From an uncultured Rhodospirillales bacterium (GTDB lineage: Bacteria; Pseudomonadota; Alphaproteobacteria; ATCC43930; CGMCC-115725): 64,000 bases of DNA. Location: positions 62,001-126,000 of the forward strand of contig CAIJOA010000048.1 of assembly GCA_903822185.1 (NCBI GenBank), read 5' to 3'. The position numbers and the translations under genes are program-made. Shown piece after piece: positions 35,263 to 42,877 of the stretch. Every line of letters begins with the position of its first letter. Position 1 is the first letter of the stretch. A model generated the notes under the pieces. The model ran no database searches. It was not told where the DNA came from and saw only the letters and a list, made by a program, of their open reading frames with translations.

Positions 35263-36225
35263 ATGACCCGCAAACACATCGTCGCGGCGGGGCTTGCCCT
35301 CGCCGCCCTGTTCGCCGGCACACCGGCGCAGGCCGCCGACAAGATGGCGGTCGGCAAGGCGATCAACGTGCTGTGGGTCTATTCACTGCTCGATATCGGC
35401 GTCGAGGAAGGCATCTTCGCCAAATACGGCCTCGACGTCGAAGTATCCACTTTGCCGGGCGATGCGAAGTTCCAGCAGGCGTTGATTTCGAAGAGCATCG
35501 ATATCGGCCTTTCCGCCGGCACTGCGATGGCGCTCTCGCTTAAAGGTTCGCCGGCGATTGCCGTCGCCGCCTATTCCGGAGCGCCGCGCAATTTCGCGGT
35601 CATCGTTGCCGCCGACTCATCGATCAGGACCGTCGCCGACTTAAAGGGCAAGTTGCTCTCCACCGCGACGGCAGGGTCGCTGCCCGAATGGTTGATTAAA
35701 CGGCTGGCGATCAAGGAAGGCTGGGGCGTCGATGGCATCCGCCGCACGACGACCGGCGGCTTCGAGGCGAGCCTCGCCGCGGCGCTGACCCATTCGACCG
35801 ACGGCTTCATGGGTGCGACCGAGGCCGGGCTTCAACTGGAAGAAGAAAAGCGTGGACGCGTGATCACCGATATGGAGCGTTACGCACCGCGCTTCATCAC
35901 CCAAGTCGTCTCGACGCGCACCGATTTTATCGCGGAGCATCCCGACCGGGTGGATCGCTTCCTCAAAGGCCTGTTCGCGACCGTCGCCTTCGTCAAATCG
36001 AACAAGGCGAAGACCGGCGAGATCACGACCCGCGTGCTGCATCAAAGCCGCACGGTGATGGACCGTACCTATGATTCGGAAGTGTCGATGTTGTCGGACG
36101 ATGGCGCGTTTGATGGGGAAGCAATCGAGATCTTGAAAGAGTCCTATCTCGAGATGGGCATTCTCGATAAGAAACCCAGCAACGACCAACTGTTCACAAC
36201 ACGATTTCTTCCGGTGAAACCCTGA
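35263..36225 (+). CDS. ABC substrate-binding protein, array A gene 12
   Basis: This 320-residue SBP has the signal MTRKHIVAAGLALAALF ending TPAQA at residue 24. Lobe 1 changes to INVLWVYSLLDIG, with STLPGDAKFQQAL. The loop GLSAGTAMALSLKG replaces GSGPSMAF and is followed by AVAAYSGAPRNFAVIV. Lobe 2 is FMGATEAGLQLEEEKRGR, with RFITQVVSTR replacing FHTHVIFAR. From this gene on (genes 12-17) the SGP loop is gone. Its TGA shares one base with the ATG of gene 13, so translation is probably coupled. Confidence 0.93.
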   Translation: MTRKHIVAAGLALAALFAGTPAQAADKMAVGKAINVLWVYSLLDIGVEEGIFAKYGLDVEVSTLPGDAKFQQALISKSIDIGLSAGTAMALSLKGSPAIAVAAYSGAPRNFAVIVAADSSIRTVADLKGKLLSTATAGSLPEWLIKRLAIKEGWGVDGIRRTTTGGFEASLAAALTHSTDGFMGATEAGLQLEEEKRGRVITDMERYAPRFITQVVSTRTDFIAEHPDRVDRFLKGLFATVAFVKSNKAKTGEITTRVLHQSRTVMDRTYDSEVSMLSDDGAFDGEAIEILKESYLEMGILDKKPSNDQLFTTRFLPVKP

Positions 36226-37196
36226 TGAATTGCATCGTCTCTAAACTTCGAAACGCCGCGTTGATCGGCGTCGCCACGATCGCTCTTGCCGTGCCCGCAC
36301 ATGCCGCCGATGTCGTTCGCGCGGCCAAGGCCGTCGGCAGCCAATGGGTCTTCATCCCGTTGGATGTCGGGGTCGAGAAAGGCATCTTCGCCAAATACGG
36401 CATCGACGTCGAAATCAGCACCATGACCGGCGAAGCGCGCCTGCAGCAGGCGCTAACCGCCGGCAGTCTCGATATCGGCATCGCCGGCAGTTCGGGCGCC
36501 GCCTTGTCGGTCAAAGGCGCACCGACCGTCGCCATCGCCGCCTTCCTCAACGAACCGCGTAATTTCTCCGTTGTCGTGCTGGCCGATTCACCAATCAAGA
36601 CCGTTGCCGACCTCAAAGGCAAATCGCTGTCGGGCGCGACCAACGGCGGCTTGCCGGAATGGCTGGTGAAGCATCTGGGCGTGACGCAAGGCTGGGGACC
36701 GGACGCGGTCAAAAGCATCTCGGTCGGTTCGCCCGACGCCAGCCTCTCGGCGATGCGCACGCGCCAGGTCGATGGAATGATGACCGCGACGGCAACAGGG
36801 CTGACGCTGGAAAGCCAAGGCATCGGCCGCATCGTCACCCAAATGGGCTCCTATGCTATGAATTTCCACACCGCGTTGGTCTTCGCGCGTAAAGGTTTCA
36901 TCGAAGAAAAGCCCGACGCGACCAAGCGGTTCCTGCAAGGCCTCTTCGCGACGATCGCTTATATGAAGGCGAACAAAGAAGCGACCAGCGAGATCGCCAC
37001 CAAGGTGCTGCGACTGAGCCCCGAGATCGCCAGCCGCGTCTATGACATCGAGAGCCCAGCCTTATCGAGCGACGGTCATTTCGAGCCCGAAGCGGTCGAA
37101 GCGATGAAACAATCCATGGTCGATATGGCGACGCTGCCCGAAAAGCCGCGCGACGATCAAATCATCACAACCAAATTTGTACCGGTGAAATTCTAA
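36225..37196 (+). CDS. ABC substrate-binding protein, array A gene 13
   Basis: This 323-residue SBP starts in a TGATG overlap with gene 12. The signal MNCIVSKLRNAALIG ends VPAHA at residue 27; the mature protein begins ADVVRAAKAVG. Lobe 1 reads VGSQWVFIPLDVGVEKG and STMTGEARLQQAL. The pocket loop is GIAGSSGAALSVKG and lobe 2 is MMTATATGLTLESQGIGR, where ATATG replaces the ATE motif shared by most others. NGGLPEWLVKHLGVTQGWG is shared in pattern with gene 14, its closest relative. The end VYDIESPALSSDG departs from the array norm. The tail is ITTKFVPVKF. Confidence 0.93.
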   Translation: MNCIVSKLRNAALIGVATIALAVPAHAADVVRAAKAVGSQWVFIPLDVGVEKGIFAKYGIDVEISTMTGEARLQQALTAGSLDIGIAGSSGAALSVKGAPTVAIAAFLNEPRNFSVVVLADSPIKTVADLKGKSLSGATNGGLPEWLVKHLGVTQGWGPDAVKSISVGSPDASLSAMRTRQVDGMMTATATGLTLESQGIGRIVTQMGSYAMNFHTALVFARKGFIEEKPDATKRFLQGLFATIAYMKANKEATSEIATKVLRLSPEIASRVYDIESPALSSDGHFEPEAVEAMKQSMVDMATLPEKPRDDQIITTKFVPVKF

Positions 37197-38159
37197 ATGC
37201 GTAAATCGTTTTTGCCGATCGTCGCTTTGTTAGGCGGCGCTGTTGCTCTTGCCGCTCCCGCTGTCGCCGCAGACAAGGTACGCGTCGGCAAGGCGGTCGG
37301 CTCGATGTGGGTCTTCGTGCCGATGGATATCGGCGTCGAGCAAGGCATCTTCGCCAAATACGGCCTCGACGTCGAAGTCTCGACCATGACCGGCGAAGCC
37401 AAGATGGCGCAGGGTCTGACCGCCAACAGCCTCGATATCGGCTTGGCCGGTCCGCAAGGCGCGGCGCTGAGCGTCAAAGGTGCACCGCTGCTGGGCGTTG
37501 CGGTGCTGACCAACCAGCCGCGCAATTTCGCTGTCGTCGTCGCGGCGGATTCGCCGATCAAGACGGTGGCCGATCTTAAGGGCAAACAGGTTTCCGGCGC
37601 GTCGGCCGGCGGATTGCCGGAATGGCTGGTGCGGCATCTGGCCGTGACGCAAGGCTGGGGCCCCGACGGAATCAAAAGCATCGCGCTAGGCTCGCCGAGC
37701 GCCAGCCTCGCCGCGGTCCAGACGCATCAGGTCGATGCCATGATGACCGCGACCGCGACGGGCATCTCGCTGGAAGAACAGGGCAAGGGCCGCATCGTCA
37801 CGACGATGGGCGATTCCGTACCGAAGTTTCACACCGAGATCATCTTCGCCCGCACCGGCTTCATGCAGGACAATCCCGACGTATTGAAGCGCTTTCTCAA
37901 GGGCGTCTTCGCCTCGATCGACTTTGTGAAGAAGAACAAAGACAAGACCGACGAGACCGCGGCGCGCATCCTCAATCTCTCGCCCGCGATCATGGGCAAG
38001 ATTTACGATTCGGAAATCTCGACCTTCTCCAAAGACGGCTCGTTCGATCCGGAAGCCCTCGCCGTCCTGAAGCAATCCTTCATCGACATGGCGATCCTGC
38101 CGGAAAAGCCGACCGACGATCAGATCATTACGACGAAGTTCGTTCCCATCACGCCATAG
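37197..38159 (+). CDS. ABC substrate-binding protein, array A gene 14
   Basis: This 320-residue SBP begins directly at the base after the stop of gene 13. The signal MRKSFLPIVALLGGAVAL ends PAVA at residue 24. Lobe 1 reads VGSMWVFVPMDIGVEQG and STMTGEAKMAQGL. GLAGPQGAALSVKG and MMTATATGISLEEQGKGR match gene 13, including the unusual ATATG. KFHTEIIFAR replaces KFHTHVIFAR, losing one histidine of the FHxH pair. The tail ITTKFVPITP is the least conserved of the PVKP endings in this half. The track's later frame starting at 37622 is a shadow until gene 15. Confidence 0.93.
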   Translation: MRKSFLPIVALLGGAVALAAPAVAADKVRVGKAVGSMWVFVPMDIGVEQGIFAKYGLDVEVSTMTGEAKMAQGLTANSLDIGLAGPQGAALSVKGAPLLGVAVLTNQPRNFAVVVAADSPIKTVADLKGKQVSGASAGGLPEWLVRHLAVTQGWGPDGIKSIALGSPSASLAAVQTHQVDAMMTATATGISLEEQGKGRIVTTMGDSVPKFHTEIIFARTGFMQDNPDVLKRFLKGVFASIDFVKKNKDKTDETAARILNLSPAIMGKIYDSEISTFSKDGSFDPEALAVLKQSFIDMAILPEKPTDDQIITTKFVPITP

Positions 38160-38167
38160 GTGTTCGC

Positions 38168-39142
38168 ATGACGATCGGCCGTTCCCTCCCGCTGCGCGCG
38201 GCAATCGCCGCCGCGGTTCTTTTGCTGCAGCCGATCGTCCCGACCCATGCCGCCGACAAGATCCGCGCCGGCAAGGCGATCAACGTCATCTGGGCGATGG
38301 TACCCGTCGATATCGCCATACACGAAGGCATCTTCGCCAAATACGGCGTCGAGGTCGAAGTCGCGACGATGAGCGGCGACGCTAAGCTGCAACAGGGCCT
38401 TGCCGCGGGCAGTCTCGATATCGGTCTCGCCGGCGGCACCAGCATGGTCTTCGCGGCGAAAGGCGCCCCCATCCGCGGTATCGCCGCGATCGCCGGTGCG
38501 CCCAGCAATTTCTCGGTCACCGTCGCCGCTGATTCCGACATCAAGACAGTCGCCGACTTGAAAGGCCGCCTGCTGTCCGTCGCGACCAGCGGTTCCTTTC
38601 CCGAATGGCTGATCAAGCGGCTCGCTATCGGCGAAGGCTGGGGTCCGACCGGCATCCGCACCACGGCGGTCGGCGGCTTCGAGGCCAGCGCCGCGGCGAT
38701 GCAGACGCATCAGACCGACGGCTTCATGGGCGCGACCGAAGCCGGCTTGATGCTGGAAGAAAAGCACGTCGGGCGCGTGCTCAACACGATGGAAAAATAC
38801 GTGCCGCGTTTCCACAACCACGTCCTCGTCGCGCGCACCGAAGTTATCAAAGACCAGCCCGACGCAGTCGCCCGCTTCCTCAAAGGCTTCTTTGCCGCCG
38901 TCGCCTTCATGAAAGCCAACCGCGACAAGACCATCGCCATCTCATCCGAGGTAATGCATATGAGCCCCGCCGTCATCAGCAAGACTTATGACGACGAAAT
39001 CGCCATGCTCTCGACCGACGGTGCTTTCGATCCCGAAGCGATCGACGTGCTGAAAGCGTCCTATGTCGAGATGGGCATGCTCGAGCAGAAGCCGACGACC
39101 GAACAAATCCTGACAACGGAATTCACGCCGGTTAAGTTCTAA
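38168..39142 (+). CDS. ABC substrate-binding protein, array A gene 15
   Basis: The ATG at 38168 gives 324 residues; the track start at 37622 lies inside gene 14 in another frame. The signal MTIGRSLPLRAAIAAAVLLL ends VPTHA at residue 28. Lobe 1 reads INVIWAMVPVDIAIHEG and ATMSGDAKLQQGL. The loop GLAGGTSMVFAAKG and the lobe-2 FMGATEAGLMLEEKHVGR place it between genes 12 and 16-17. The motion region is RFHNHVLVAR. It ends LTTEFTPVKF. The start is 8 bp from gene 14; a 93 bp gap with repeat R1 follows. Confidence 0.93.
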   Translation: MTIGRSLPLRAAIAAAVLLLQPIVPTHAADKIRAGKAINVIWAMVPVDIAIHEGIFAKYGVEVEVATMSGDAKLQQGLAAGSLDIGLAGGTSMVFAAKGAPIRGIAAIAGAPSNFSVTVAADSDIKTVADLKGRLLSVATSGSFPEWLIKRLAIGEGWGPTGIRTTAVGGFEASAAAMQTHQTDGFMGATEAGLMLEEKHVGRVLNTMEKYVPRFHNHVLVARTEVIKDQPDAVARFLKGFFAAVAFMKANRDKTIAISSEVMHMSPAVISKTYDDEIAMLSTDGAFDPEAIDVLKASYVEMGMLEQKPTTEQILTTEFTPVKF

Positions 39143-39163
39143 CCTAATGAACTTCTCCTTCGT

Positions 39164-39241
39164 CGTCATTGCGAGCGAAGCGAAGCAATCCAGTCGATCA
39201 GCGCACTGGATTGCTTCGTCGCTACGCTCCTCGCAATGACG
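39164..39241. repeat. palindromic repeat R1, copy 3, carrying the start of gene 16
   Basis: A 78 bp R1 copy with CGTCATTGCGAGCGAAGCGA at the left and GCTACGCTCCTCGCAATGAC at the right. Its terminal ATGACG contains the start codon of array A gene 16 at 39236. It is a direct repeat of the copy at 40213, 1049 bp away. Confidence 0.88.
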
Positions 39242-40207
39242 ACGAAAGGAATATCGTTTCTTCTCTCCACGCTGCTCCTCGCAGCAGCCACGTTCGTTTC
39301 TCCCGCCATCGCCGCCGACAAAATCCACGCCGGCAAGACCATCGGCGTGTTGTGGGTGCTGACTCCGATTGATGTCGGCGTCGCCGAAGGCTTCTTCGCT
39401 AAGCGCGGACTCGACGTAGAAATTACGACGCTCGCGGGCGATTCGCGGCTGATGCAGGGCTTCGTCTCGGGCGATTTCGACATCGGCCTTTCCGGTTCGA
39501 CCGGCATGATCTTCGCCGCCAAGGGTGCGCCCATCCGGGGCATTGCCGCACTGGACGGCGAGCCACGCGATTTTTCCCTGCTGGTTGCGCCCAACTCGTC
39601 CATCACCTCGGTCAAAGACCTCAAAGGCAAATCGCTGGGCACCGCCGTAACGGCCTCGTTCCCCGAATGGCTGGGCAAACGCGTATCGGTCGGCGAAGGC
39701 TGGGGACCGGACGGGATCAAGACCACCGTCACTGGTGGCTTTGAAGCCACCATCGCGGCGATGCGGACGGGTCAGTTGGAAGGCTTCATCGGCGCGACCG
39801 AACTCGGCTATCAACTTGCCGAGAAACAGCAGATCCGGATCATCGTCGGCATGGAGCAATTCGTGCCGCGCTTTCACACTCATGTCGTGCTGGGCCGCGA
39901 AGCTTTCGTGCGCGACCATCCCGATGTCGCGACACGTTTCCTGCAAGGTCTTTTCGAAGCCATCGCCTTCATGAAGGCCAACCGCGACAAGACGATCGAG
40001 CTGACCGCGCCGATCATGCATATGAGCACGGCGGTGATCGCCAAGACCTACGATTACGAGATCGCGATGCTGTCCGACGACGGCGTATTCGATCCGGCTT
40101 CGCTGAAAGTTCTCAAAGATTCTTATGTCGAGATGGGGCTTCTGCCGGAAGCACCGACGGACGATCAGCTTTTGACCCGGCAATTTGTGCCGGTGAAATT
40201 CCGATGA
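39236..40207 (+). CDS. ABC substrate-binding protein, array A gene 16
   Basis: This 323-residue SBP uses an ATG that is the end of repeat R1. No ribosome site precedes it; an AAAGGAATATCG that looks like the array's usual ribosome site lies inside the coding sequence instead. The signal MTTKGISFLLSTLLLAAA ends SPAIA at residue 26. Lobe 1 reads IGVLWVLTPIDVGVAEG, with KRGLDVEITTLAGDSRLMQGF. The pocket loop is GLSGSTGMIFAAKG and lobe 2 is FIGATELGYQLAEKQQIR. Its closest relative is gene 17. The tail LTRQFVPVKFR has an extra arginine. Its TGA overlaps the ATG of gene 17. Confidence 0.9.
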   Translation: MTTKGISFLLSTLLLAAATFVSPAIAADKIHAGKTIGVLWVLTPIDVGVAEGFFAKRGLDVEITTLAGDSRLMQGFVSGDFDIGLSGSTGMIFAAKGAPIRGIAALDGEPRDFSLLVAPNSSITSVKDLKGKSLGTAVTASFPEWLGKRVSVGEGWGPDGIKTTVTGGFEATIAAMRTGQLEGFIGATELGYQLAEKQQIRIIVGMEQFVPRFHTHVVLGREAFVRDHPDVATRFLQGLFEAIAFMKANRDKTIELTAPIMHMSTAVIAKTYDYEIAMLSDDGVFDPASLKVLKDSYVEMGLLPEAPTDDQLLTRQFVPVKFR

Positions 40208-41208
40208 CATTACGTCATTGCGAGCGCAGCGAAGCAATCCAGTGGTCCCGCGCACTGGATTGCTTCGTCGCTACGCTCCTCGCAATGACGGTACTTTTAG
40301 GCACACCCGCGCATGCCCTCGACAAAGTCCGCGCCGGCAAGACCATCGGCGTTCTCTGGGCGCTGACGCCGGTCGATGTCGGCGTCGAGGAAGGCATCTT
40401 CGCTGAATACGGCATCGAAGTCGAAATCACGACCCTCAACGGCGATACCAAGCTGCAACAGGCTTTGATTTCCGACAGCGTCGATGTCGGTTTGGCCGGC
40501 GGCACCGGGATGGTCTTTGCCGTAAAGGGTTCTCCCGTCGTCGGCATCGCCGCGCTCGCCGATGCGCCGCGCAATTTTTCGATCATTGTCGGCCCATCCT
40601 CGACCATCCGTTCAGCCAAGGATATGCACAACAAGTTGCTGGGCGTCTCGACGGTCGGCTCGCTGGTTGAATGGTTCGCGAAACATATCTCGACCCGGGA
40701 GGGCTGGGGCACGGACGGCATTCGAACCGTGGCCACCGGTGGTTTCGAAGGCACCATCGCCGCGCTGAAAACCGGCCAGATCGACGGCTTTACCGGCGCG
40801 ACCGAACTCGGCTATCAGCTCGAAGAAAAGCGCGAAGGCAAGATCATCGCCGGCATGGAGAAATTCGTGCCGCGTTTCCACACGCAAGTAATTCTCGCGC
40901 AGCAAAAGACGGTGCGCGAACAGCCTGCCGTCGTCGAGCGCTTCCTCAAGGGGCTTTTCGCTTCGGTCGCCTTCATGAAGAAGAACCGCGACAAGACGAT
41001 CGAGATCACATCGCGGGTCATCCATATGAGTCCAGCGGTTATTACCAAGACCTATGATTACGAAATCGCGATGTTGTCGGATGATGGTGCGTTCGATGCA
41101 GAAGCGCTGACCGTGTTGAAAGATTCTTATCGCGACATGGGTTTGTTGCCTGATGCGCCAACCGACGCACAGATTTTGACGCGGCAGTTCGTGCCGGTGA
41201 AGTTCTAA
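40204..41208 (+). CDS. ABC substrate-binding protein, array A gene 17, repeat-derived signal peptide
   Basis: The ATG at 40204 overlaps the gene 16 stop (ATGA). Codons 4-29 are an exact in-frame 78 bp copy of repeat R1, reading RHCERSEAIQ then LDCFVATLLAMT. With the native VLLGTPAHA this makes a 38-residue signal whose hydrophobic core is largely repeat-encoded. The only other start, the ATG inside the repeat at 40285, would leave just 11 residues before the cleavage site. The 334-residue protein then continues LDKVRAGKTIGVLWALTPVDVG, GLAGGTGMVFAVKG and FTGATELGYQLEEKREGK, close to gene 16. The tail is LTRQFVPVKF. It is the last gene of array A. Confidence 0.9.
   Translation: MTLRHCERSEAIQWSRALDCFVATLLAMTVLLGTPAHALDKVRAGKTIGVLWALTPVDVGVEEGIFAEYGIEVEITTLNGDTKLQQALISDSVDVGLAGGTGMVFAVKGSPVVGIAALADAPRNFSIIVGPSSTIRSAKDMHNKLLGVSTVGSLVEWFAKHISTREGWGTDGIRTVATGGFEGTIAALKTGQIDGFTGATELGYQLEEKREGKIIAGMEKFVPRFHTQVILAQQKTVREQPAVVERFLKGLFASVAFMKKNRDKTIEITSRVIHMSPAVITKTYDYEIAMLSDDGAFDAEALTVLKDSYRDMGLLPDAPTDAQILTRQFVPVKF
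40213..40290. repeat. palindromic repeat R1, copy 4, in frame inside gene 17
   Basis: A full 78 bp (26-codon) R1 copy with CGTCATTGCGAGCGCAGCGA at the left and GCTACGCTCCTCGCAATGAC at the right. It lies inside the signal-peptide coding region of gene 17 and keeps the frame open. Confidence 0.88.
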
Positions 41209-41213
41209 AAAAT

Positions 41214-41359
41214 AAGAACTCTCTCCGGCCCGCTTGCGGGGGGAGAGGGCAGGGTGAGGTGGGTAGCAGAACAAGCGAGATCGTGCCTTTGAAAAACACC
41301 TCACCCTCCCACGCGGTGCGCGGGCCCCTCCCTCTCCCCGCAAGCGCGGAGAGGGTTAA
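41214..41359. repeat. dispersed repeat R3, copy 3
   Basis: A copy in the same orientation as copy 1: CTCTCCGGCCCGCTTGCGGG at the left and CCCTCCCTCTCCCCGCAAGC at the right. It fills the gap between convergent genes, and its right end overlaps the stop of the MmgE/PrpD gene. A role as bidirectional terminator at the end of array A is possible. Confidence 0.75.
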
Positions 41360-42729
41360 GACACACAGGCCGCAGTTAACCGCCGTACCGCGCCAGGACC
41401 CGATAAACCCTGCACCGCTTCTTCGATTGCCGTCAGCCGCGCGCTTGAGAAAAGCCCCGCGCCGTTATCGCGGAACTTCTTCAGGATATCCGCGTCACTC
41501 AAGGGCCGTTCAGCGCTGCCGTGATTGAACGGCTCGATTTTCTCGAGCCGGCGACCATCAGTAGTTTCGACGATCACCCAGCCTTTGAACTGGCCGGGCT
41601 TCGCGTCCTTGTCGATCTCGCATTCGATCTTCGCCGCCAGCGCGCCGATGTCGCCATGCGTTGCCGCATCGATGCGATAGCTGGAGCCGTCGAGCTTGCC
41701 GGTGATCAGCGCCTCGGCGAGGGAATAATAAAGCGATGCCCGACCCTGCCAGGCATTGACCGGCGCCAGCTTCTTCTCGCGCGGTTCGCACACCACCCCG
41801 ACCATGTAATCGGCGATCGGGCAGACGATGCGTTTCACCTGATCCGCGCGCAGCCCTTCGGCGCGCAGCGCCAGGATGGCGTCGAGGAAGGAATGCGAGA
41901 CATGGGCGCAAGGGTATGGCTTCAGCGAGATGCCGAGGCTTTCCCAGCGTTGCCCCAGCCCTTCGGTAACGGCCGAAAAATCGAAGCGGTAATCCGGGTC
42001 CTGGACATGGGTGCGGAACAGCCCCGCCGTTCCTTCGAAAACATTGATCGGCCCAGTGTGGCCGTGCTGCGCCAGGAGCGCCGCCGAAATCCCGCCCTGC
42101 GCACCCCATCCAGCATGAAGATTCGGTGATTCGACGCCCTCGCGCATCCCTTCGCCGATGCCGGCAGCGAACGAGCCGGTGATGCCCACCGCCTGAGCCG
42201 TCCGTGCCGGATCTAGTCCCAGCAGCTTGGCCGCCGCATAGGTCGCGCCGACCGCGCCGAAGAGCCCGGTCGGGTGCCAGCCGCGTTTGTGGAATTGCAG
42301 CGGCGCGGCGAGGCCGATCCGGCTGGCGATCTCGCTGCCGCCGATGAAGGCGGCGAGGAAATCCTCGCCCGACACATCCCGATCCTCACCCAGCGCCAGG
42401 GTCGCCGCAACGAGGCAGGCGGAAACATGGACGATGGTCGCGTTGTGGGTGTCGTCGAAGGATTGGGCCGAGGCCATCGCGCCGTTGGCGATCGCCGCCA
42501 CCGCCGGCGAGGTTCGGTCGGCAGAGCCGAGAATGTGGGACGCGCCCTGCCCGCCCAGCGCCAGCGACCCGGCCTTTATCCGTTGCCCATAGTCCTGCCC
42601 CGCGACCGCGAAGATGCAGCCCAGCGTATCGAGAACCCGCCAGCGGGCCGACGCGACGACATCGGCCGGGATCGCGGCTAGGGTCAGGCCGCTGCTCCAA
42701 GCGGCGATCGTTTCACTGAGGCTGGGCAT
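41356..42729 (-). CDS. MmgE/PrpD family protein, copy 1
   Basis: This 457-residue protein shows the family pattern: VLDTLGCIFAVAGQ near residue 35, a helical core with SFDDTHNATIVHVSA near 90, and FHKRGWHPTGLFGAVGA near 145. The family includes 2-methylcitrate dehydratase, cis-aconitate decarboxylase and iminodisuccinate epimerase; all act on small polycarboxylates. The substrate is not decided by motifs I can read. It converges with array A across repeat R3 and is divergent from the gentisate-dioxygenase-like gene. A second, rather different copy lies at 46648. Confidence 0.88.
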   Translation of the reverse strand: MPSLSETIAAWSSGLTLAAIPADVVASARWRVLDTLGCIFAVAGQDYGQRIKAGSLALGGQGASHILGSADRTSPAVAAIANGAMASAQSFDDTHNATIVHVSACLVAATLALGEDRDVSGEDFLAAFIGGSEIASRIGLAAPLQFHKRGWHPTGLFGAVGATYAAAKLLGLDPARTAQAVGITGSFAAGIGEGMREGVESPNLHAGWGAQGGISAALLAQHGHTGPINVFEGTAGLFRTHVQDPDYRFDFSAVTEGLGQRWESLGISLKPYPCAHVSHSFLDAILALRAEGLRADQVKRIVCPIADYMVGVVCEPREKKLAPVNAWQGRASLYYSLAEALITGKLDGSSYRIDAATHGDIGALAAKIECEIDKDAKPGQFKGWVIVETTDGRRLEKIEPFNHGSAERPLSDADILKKFRDNGAGLFSSARLTAIEEAVQGLSGPGAVRRLTAACVS

Positions 42730-42778
42730 GGTCGTTTCGTCCCGTCATTGGCTTTGGTTGAAGGCGATCATAACTCAT

Positions 42779-42808
42779 TTGCGCGCCGGGCTTGCCTGCG
42801 TCTATGCT
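42779..42808 (+). promoter_or_regulatory. weak candidate promoter for the bicupin gene
   Basis: TTGCGC and TATGCT lie 18 bp apart in the divergent gap between MmgE/PrpD copy 1 and the bicupin. The match is imperfect; it is listed because the gap must hold promoters for both directions. Confidence 0.25.
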
Positions 42809-42877
42809 TTCCGAAAGGGCAGGCCCTCGGGCCAGGAAGGCTGCAAAAAACGCAGTCTGCATCGGGAGATAGAGACG

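Noticed and set aside
26745-40290. Regularly spaced palindromic repeats as a CRISPR-like array
   Set aside because: The repeats are about 1 kb or more apart with whole genes between them, in mixed types, and there are no cas genes.
23763-41208. Assembly artefact producing repeated SBP genes
   Set aside because: All 17 genes differ clearly in protein sequence, gap lengths and signal peptides; a collapsed or duplicated assembly would give near-identical copies.
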